Source: an uncultured Chromatiaceae bacterium (GTDB lineage Bacteria; Pseudomonadota; Gammaproteobacteria; Enterobacterales; Alteromonadaceae). Taken from it: 26,277 nt of DNA. Positions within the stretch are counted from its first letter, which is position 1. The number at the start of each line of letters is the position of its first letter. Both the position numbers and the translations under genes were made by a program. Positions 22,423 to 26,277 of this stretch are shown in pieces. The stretch spans positions 1-26,277 of the forward strand of contig CAMLRA010000043.1 in the NCBI GenBank assembly GCA_946482325.1. Direction: 5' to 3'. A model generated the notes under the pieces. That model was not told where the DNA came from and did no database searches. It saw only the letters and a list, made by a program, of their open reading frames with translations.

Positions 22423-25071
22423 ATGAGACTCCGCGAAACCCTTGTTATCTATATGTTTCCTTTGATGGTTTTGCCAACCTTAGCTTTTGGCTATCTGGCA
22501 TTCCGTTACAGTGAGTCTTCGTTTGTGCAGCAAGCCTTTATAAAGGTGGCGCAGCACCTCGAGATCCAGCAAGAGAAACTCAGCAGTTATCTGAATAATC
22601 ATCAGATGCATCTGCAGCATCTCAGCCGTAGTGAAAGTACATTAGCTTTCCTCGATAGCCAGACGGCAGACCTGCCACGGCTGAAAAACCAATTCCGGCA
22701 ATATCAGAAAGCCAATCCTGACGTTGAACAAATAAAATTGTTGCGACTCAATGGCGAATTGATGTTTCAGTTACCACAACAAAACGGCGACAACCTTCCG
22801 GGGGGGCGTTTTCGGGCCGATTACTTTACCGCGCTTCAAGGCATGATCGATGACTCCGGAATCTTTATCAGTCGGGAATCCGAACAGCAAAAACTGCAGG
22901 TGATCCTGGCGCAGAAGATCTACCAGCTCGCGAATAATAATCGTGAAATCGACCGGCTTTGGGGCTACCTGGTGGTAAATCTGAATGTGGATTTACTGGA
23001 CGAAGTGGTGAAAAACCGCATGTTACCTTCCAATGTTAATTTAATTGTCAGCGCCGGAGGGACTATTACCTACGCAGACAAGGCCAATTTAATCGGAAGT
23101 GCGTTGGCGCCAACCAATTTCTCTCAGGTACAGCAGTCGGTCGGTGCAGAGCAGTTACAGTCCATCGTGCTGTTGGGAAAGCCGATGCAAGTGCTCGGCG
23201 CTGCATTACCCGGCAATTTCATGTTGGTCAGTGCAGTTGATGAAACTGAACTGATGAATGTTTCGGAAATTTTGCCGGTGTTGTTGTTTCTGGCCAGCAT
23301 CTTGTTTGCTGTTGGTCTGCCGTTGTTATGCTACTGGTTGCTGGTTCACTATATTTTTGAGCCAATCAAAGTGCTGACTGAAGCCAAAACAGCCGTAGGC
23401 CGCGGAGATCTGAGCACACTGCTGACGGTGAAGAAGCAGGATGAACTCGGTGACATGTTTGCCGCATTTAACGTGATGGTCCGTCAGCTTCGCGTGTACC
23501 GCGAGCGCGAGCGGGCTTATAAGCAACAGCTCGAAGAGAAAGTTCAGAAAAGGACGCAGGATCTGGCGCGGGCAAACAGCAATCTGGCCAGCGCGAACCA
23601 GCAGCTGATTTTGGCACGTGAATCCGCTGAACAAGCTAACCGGCTAAAAAGTGTATTTCTTGCCAATATGAGCCATGAAATCCGAACCCCATTAACTGCG
23701 ATAATAGGTTTTAGTGAACAAGCCCTGGTCGAGCAGGATCAGGAACAAATGAATGACTATCTGAAACGCGTTCTGCGCAGTGGCGATCATTTATTAAATC
23801 TGATCAATGACATCTTAGACCTGTCGAAAATCGAAGCCGATAAACTGGAATTATCATACGCTCAGTTTAATTTCCTGCAGGTTATTGACGATATTTACCA
23901 GCAAACCCGCAATCAGGCGCAGGCAAAGGCGCTTGACTGTGTGCTGGAGCTGAATTACCCCTTGCCGGCTTATCTGCGCACTGATGAACTGCGCTTTCGG
24001 CAAGTGTTATTAAATCTGACCAGCAATGCACTGAAGTTCACACAGCGCGGCAAAGTGGTGATCCAGGTCAGTTACCAGTCCGGCGAAGAGTTGCTGGTTA
24101 TCCGGATTAAGGATACCGGCATAGGGATGAGTGCTGAGGAACTGACCAAGTTGTTCCAACCCTTTGTCCAGGCCGATGCCACAGTTACCCGTAATTTTGG
24201 CGGTACTGGTCTGGGGCTGGTGATTTCGAAAAAGCTGATGCAACAAATGAACGGCGATATTCGGGCGGAAAGTGTAAAAGGGCTTGGTAGCTGCTTTGAA
24301 ATTCAAATGCATTGCGACACCCAGCAAATCAGTCTGGTCGACCATTTTGAACCTGTGGCAAATCCGGAGCAAATTCAGCCGGAATCTGATTGTCAGCCGC
24401 AACTTCGTATTCTGGTCGCCGAAGATAATACCGATAATCAGTTGTTAGTCGCTGTATTGCTGCGCAAGATCAATGCCGAATTCACTATGGTGGCGAATGG
24501 TCATCAGGCGGTGCAAAAGCTACTGCTTGAAGACTTCGATTTAGTGTTTATGGATATGCAGATGCCAGAAATGGGCGGTGAAGAAGCAACCCGATTGATC
24601 CGTCATGCAGGGATTGATGTACCTATTATTGCGCTGACCGCGAATGTGATGCGCGAAGATCACCAGCGTTACCTCGAAGCGGGCTGTCAGGCATTATTAG
24701 GTAAGCCGATTGTCCAGCACGATTTTTACGCCATGATCCGCCAGTACACCCGCAAAGATCGTCAGCTTGAAGATGAGTTGGCGTTAAAACTAGAACAAGA
24801 TCCGGCCATCATTGCGTTGAAACATGATTTTGCACAGCGCTTGCCGGTACTGTTGCAGCAACTGGCCTTGTTACATCAGCAGCAGGATTTGGCCGCATTG
24901 CAATATGAGGCGCATAGCCTGAAGGGCTGTGCTGGTAGTATGGGATTTCCGGAAATAACTCAGTTGGCTGCCGAACTTGAACTGTCGGCCAAATCTCAGG
25001 ATGTATTAGCCTGTCAGTTGATTATTCAACGGATGCAGCAACAAAACGGCCGGGCAGAGGCCAACGTTTAA
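22423..25071 (+). CDS. Hybrid sensor histidine kinase (sensor-HAMP-HisKA-HATPase-REC-HPt)
   Basis: 882 residues in one BarA/ArcB-like chain. TM1 at about 8-28, a periplasmic sensor about 29-282 (Cache-like by length and position), TM2 about 283-308, HAMP about 309-362, coiled coil about 362-408. HisKA has H418 in SHEIRTPL; the ATPase has N535 in LNLTSNALKF, DTGIGM at 564-569 and GGTGLGL at 593-599; the receiver has acidic EDN at 667-669, D711 in VFMDMQMPEMGG and K761; the HPt has H831 in AHSLKGCAGSMGF. Phosphate should pass H418 > D711 > H831 > an unknown response regulator, which is not in the window. The ATG at 22423 is chosen by frame and hydrophobic N-terminus; its ribosome-binding site is poor. 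HIT and HDOD genes follow closely. Confidence 0.95.
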   Translation: MRLRETLVIYMFPLMVLPTLAFGYLAFRYSESSFVQQAFIKVAQHLEIQQEKLSSYLNNHQMHLQHLSRSESTLAFLDSQTADLPRLKNQFRQYQKANPDVEQIKLLRLNGELMFQLPQQNGDNLPGGRFRADYFTALQGMIDDSGIFISRESEQQKLQVILAQKIYQLANNNREIDRLWGYLVVNLNVDLLDEVVKNRMLPSNVNLIVSAGGTITYADKANLIGSALAPTNFSQVQQSVGAEQLQSIVLLGKPMQVLGAALPGNFMLVSAVDETELMNVSEILPVLLFLASILFAVGLPLLCYWLLVHYIFEPIKVLTEAKTAVGRGDLSTLLTVKKQDELGDMFAAFNVMVRQLRVYRERERAYKQQLEEKVQKRTQDLARANSNLASANQQLILARESAEQANRLKSVFLANMSHEIRTPLTAIIGFSEQALVEQDQEQMNDYLKRVLRSGDHLLNLINDILDLSKIEADKLELSYAQFNFLQVIDDIYQQTRNQAQAKALDCVLELNYPLPAYLRTDELRFRQVLLNLTSNALKFTQRGKVVIQVSYQSGEELLVIRIKDTGIGMSAEELTKLFQPFVQADATVTRNFGGTGLGLVISKKLMQQMNGDIRAESVKGLGSCFEIQMHCDTQQISLVDHFEPVANPEQIQPESDCQPQLRILVAEDNTDNQLLVAVLLRKINAEFTMVANGHQAVQKLLLEDFDLVFMDMQMPEMGGEEATRLIRHAGIDVPIIALTANVMREDHQRYLEAGCQALLGKPIVQHDFYAMIRQYTRKDRQLEDELALKLEQDPAIIALKHDFAQRLPVLLQQLALLHQQQDLAALQYEAHSLKGCAGSMGFPEITQLAAELELSAKSQDVLACQLIIQRMQQQNGRAEANV

Positions 25072-25081
25072 GAGCACAACC

Positions 25082-25495
25082 ATGCAAGACAGTTTTCAGT
25101 TACACCCGCAATTGGCGGCTGATTCGGTGTTCCTGGCCGATTGGCCTTTGTGTCAGCTCCGGCTGATTAATGACCAGCAATATCCGTGGTTTATCCTGGT
25201 ACCAAGGCGCGAAGGTGCCCGTGATGTTATCGATTTGACTGAGGCTGAGCAGCAGCAGTTGTGGGCGGAAAGCCGGACTCTTAGCCTCTATTTACGACAA
25301 GATTATCAACCCGACAAACTGAATCTGGCTGCGCTTGGTAACATGGTGCCTCAACTGCATTTGCATCATATTGCCCGGTTTGTACAGGATCCGAGTTGGC
25401 CTGCCCCTGTCTGGGGGAAATATCCTGCAAAAGCGTATTCCGCGTTACAATTAATGGAGATCCAGCACCGCTGGTCCGCACGTTCACCGGTTTAA
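25082..25495 (+). CDS. HIT-domain protein
   Basis: 137-residue histidine-triad protein; relatives hydrolyse or transfer nucleotides. The core reads NMVPQLHLHHIAR at 87-99: the first triad His is replaced by Gln (Q91), while the middle, nucleophilic His (H93) and the next (H95) remain, followed by an extra H96. The N-terminal half has CQLRLINDQQYPWFILVPRR, typical of the fold. It starts 10 bases after the kinase stop and ends overlapping the ribosome-binding site of the HDOD gene, so it is the middle gene of an operon. The substrate is unknown. Confidence 0.88.
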   Translation: MQDSFQLHPQLAADSVFLADWPLCQLRLINDQQYPWFILVPRREGARDVIDLTEAEQQQLWAESRTLSLYLRQDYQPDKLNLAALGNMVPQLHLHHIARFVQDPSWPAPVWGKYPAKAYSALQLMEIQHRWSARSPV

Positions 25496-25505
25496 AGGAG
25501 TTTAT

Positions 25506-26277
25506 ATGTCGGCGGATAATGCTTTATTGACGTTGTTAATGGAAAAACTACGCAACAATTTACTGGTGCTGCCGACTTTACCTGAAATTGCGGTCCGGGT
25601 ACGGCAGGCTGCAGACGACCCGGATATTAATCTGCATGCAATGGCCGAAGTGATTGCGCGTGACCCGGCGTTGTCTGCCCGTATGTTAAAAGTCGCGAAC
25701 AGCGCATTTTTAGGCCGCAGTATTAAGGTAAATACCTTAAATCAGGCGGTGACCCGGATTGGCTTGTTTCAGGTCAAAAATATTGCAACCGCCATGGCGC
25801 TGGAGCAACTCTTTGTCAGCCAGCACCCGCAAGTGTTGGAGCAAATGAGTGAGTTGTGGCGCGAGACAATCGAGATCACCTGCATTGCGATGGCATGTCT
25901 GAAGTTCTATCAGCAAAGCCATAAACATGAACCGCTGAATCTCGATACGCTGACCCTCGCTGGGTTGGTCTATCAGATTGGCGCCTTACCGATATTAACG
26001 GAGGCTGAAAAGTATCCGGCAGTGTTTGCGGAGCCTACCTACCTGCGACATGCGATTCGTGATCTGTCGGCCAGTATCGGCGTTGTCATCTTACAGAGCT
26101 GGGGTTTTGCTGACATATTTATCAAAGTGACGCAGGATTGGGCAGGGCTGCTAACCAGTGATGCAGTCTGTTACACCGATTTTGTCCGACTGGCCGCGAT
26201 TGCGCGTCAGCAGTATCCGCTGCGAAGCAATGAATCCCAGTTATTGGAACAGTATCTTGCGCAAGGCTTGATTCCAA
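25506..26277 (+). CDS. HDOD-domain signalling protein (3' end outside window)
   Basis: The open frame runs from the ATG at 25506 to the window edge with no stop, 257 codons. AAGGAG at 25495-25500 sits five bases upstream and overlaps the HIT stop codon. The N-terminus LLVLPTLPEIAVRVRQAADDPD is the classic start of an HDOD domain, followed by MAEVIARDPALSARMLKVANS and LNQAVTRIGLFQVKNIATAMAL. HDOD domains are HD-like folds usually lacking metal-dependent phosphodiesterase activity and act in signalling, often with two-component or c-di-GMP proteins. Co-location with the hybrid kinase suggests a shared pathway. Whether an effector domain follows is unknown. Confidence 0.9.
   Translation, partial: MSADNALLTLLMEKLRNNLLVLPTLPEIAVRVRQAADDPDINLHAMAEVIARDPALSARMLKVANSAFLGRSIKVNTLNQAVTRIGLFQVKNIATAMALEQLFVSQHPQVLEQMSELWRETIEITCIAMACLKFYQQSHKHEPLNLDTLTLAGLVYQIGALPILTEAEKYPAVFAEPTYLRHAIRDLSASIGVVILQSWGFADIFIKVTQDWAGLLTSDAVCYTDFVRLAAIARQQYPLRSNESQLLEQYLAQGLIP

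Noticed and set aside
22226..22426. 66-codon open frame overlapping the end of the aminopeptidase gene and the hairpin
   Set aside because: Mostly inside the peptidase coding region in another frame; no supporting signals.

Overview
The window reads as chromosomal DNA from a free-living gammaproteobacterium of the Alteromonadales / Rheinheimera-Alishewanella type. The basis is gene content and order: a complete Na+-NQR operon, FabV as enoyl-ACP reductase, a long-form PyrB, an RlmG very close to the E. coli protein, and remnants of two E. coli-like neighbourhoods (hemL-clcA-erpA and bolA-yajG-ampG). The genus is inference. Coding density is high, and I see no tRNA, rRNA, CRISPR array, prophage or full insertion sequence.

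Layout. (1) 1-6518: the C-terminal end of a PD40/propeller-like protein converges on a minus-strand group, clcA > hemJ > pyrB > hemL (ClC chloride protein, protoporphyrinogen oxidase, aspartate carbamoyltransferase, glutamate-1-semialdehyde aminomutase). Divergent from it run a membrane-anchored coiled-coil protein (DUF6776-like) and erpA. (2) 6519-9380: a long leader and a small XRE regulator converge on ampG and an unrecognised 106-aa gene. Behind these lies a 397-bp gap holding what looks like a MITE-type element with about 34-bp imperfect terminal inverted repeats. (3) 9381-12358: a tightly packed minus-strand operon, rlmG > yajG > periplasmic cyclophilin, divergent from alkB. (4) 12479-14123: bolA and fabV, with a terminator after fabV. 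(5) 14124-20345: a regulatory region, then nqrABCDEF with overlapping or closely spaced genes, ending in a strong UUCG terminator. (6) 20502-22289: nqrM followed by an M17 leucyl-aminopeptidase-like gene. (7) 22423-26277: a hybrid sensor kinase (sensor-HAMP-HisKA-HATPase-REC-HPt), a HIT-domain protein and a truncated HDOD protein, apparently one operon.

How they work together. hemL and hemJ act early and late in haem synthesis, and erpA delivers Fe-S clusters. nqrA-F with nqrM build the sodium-pumping quinone reductase; NqrM helps place the iron held between NqrD and NqrE. The flavin transferase gene apbE, often found beside nqrM, is not in this window. ampG recycles cell-wall muropeptides. 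The kinase-HIT-HDOD group is a signalling module of unknown input.

The most notable points are the MITE-like element (9083-9363), a ClC protein with channel-like replacements at key sites, operator-like symmetry around the pyrB -10 box, helically phased repeats upstream of nqr, and a palindrome-rich leader before the XRE gene. I found no clear previously undescribed multi-gene system.
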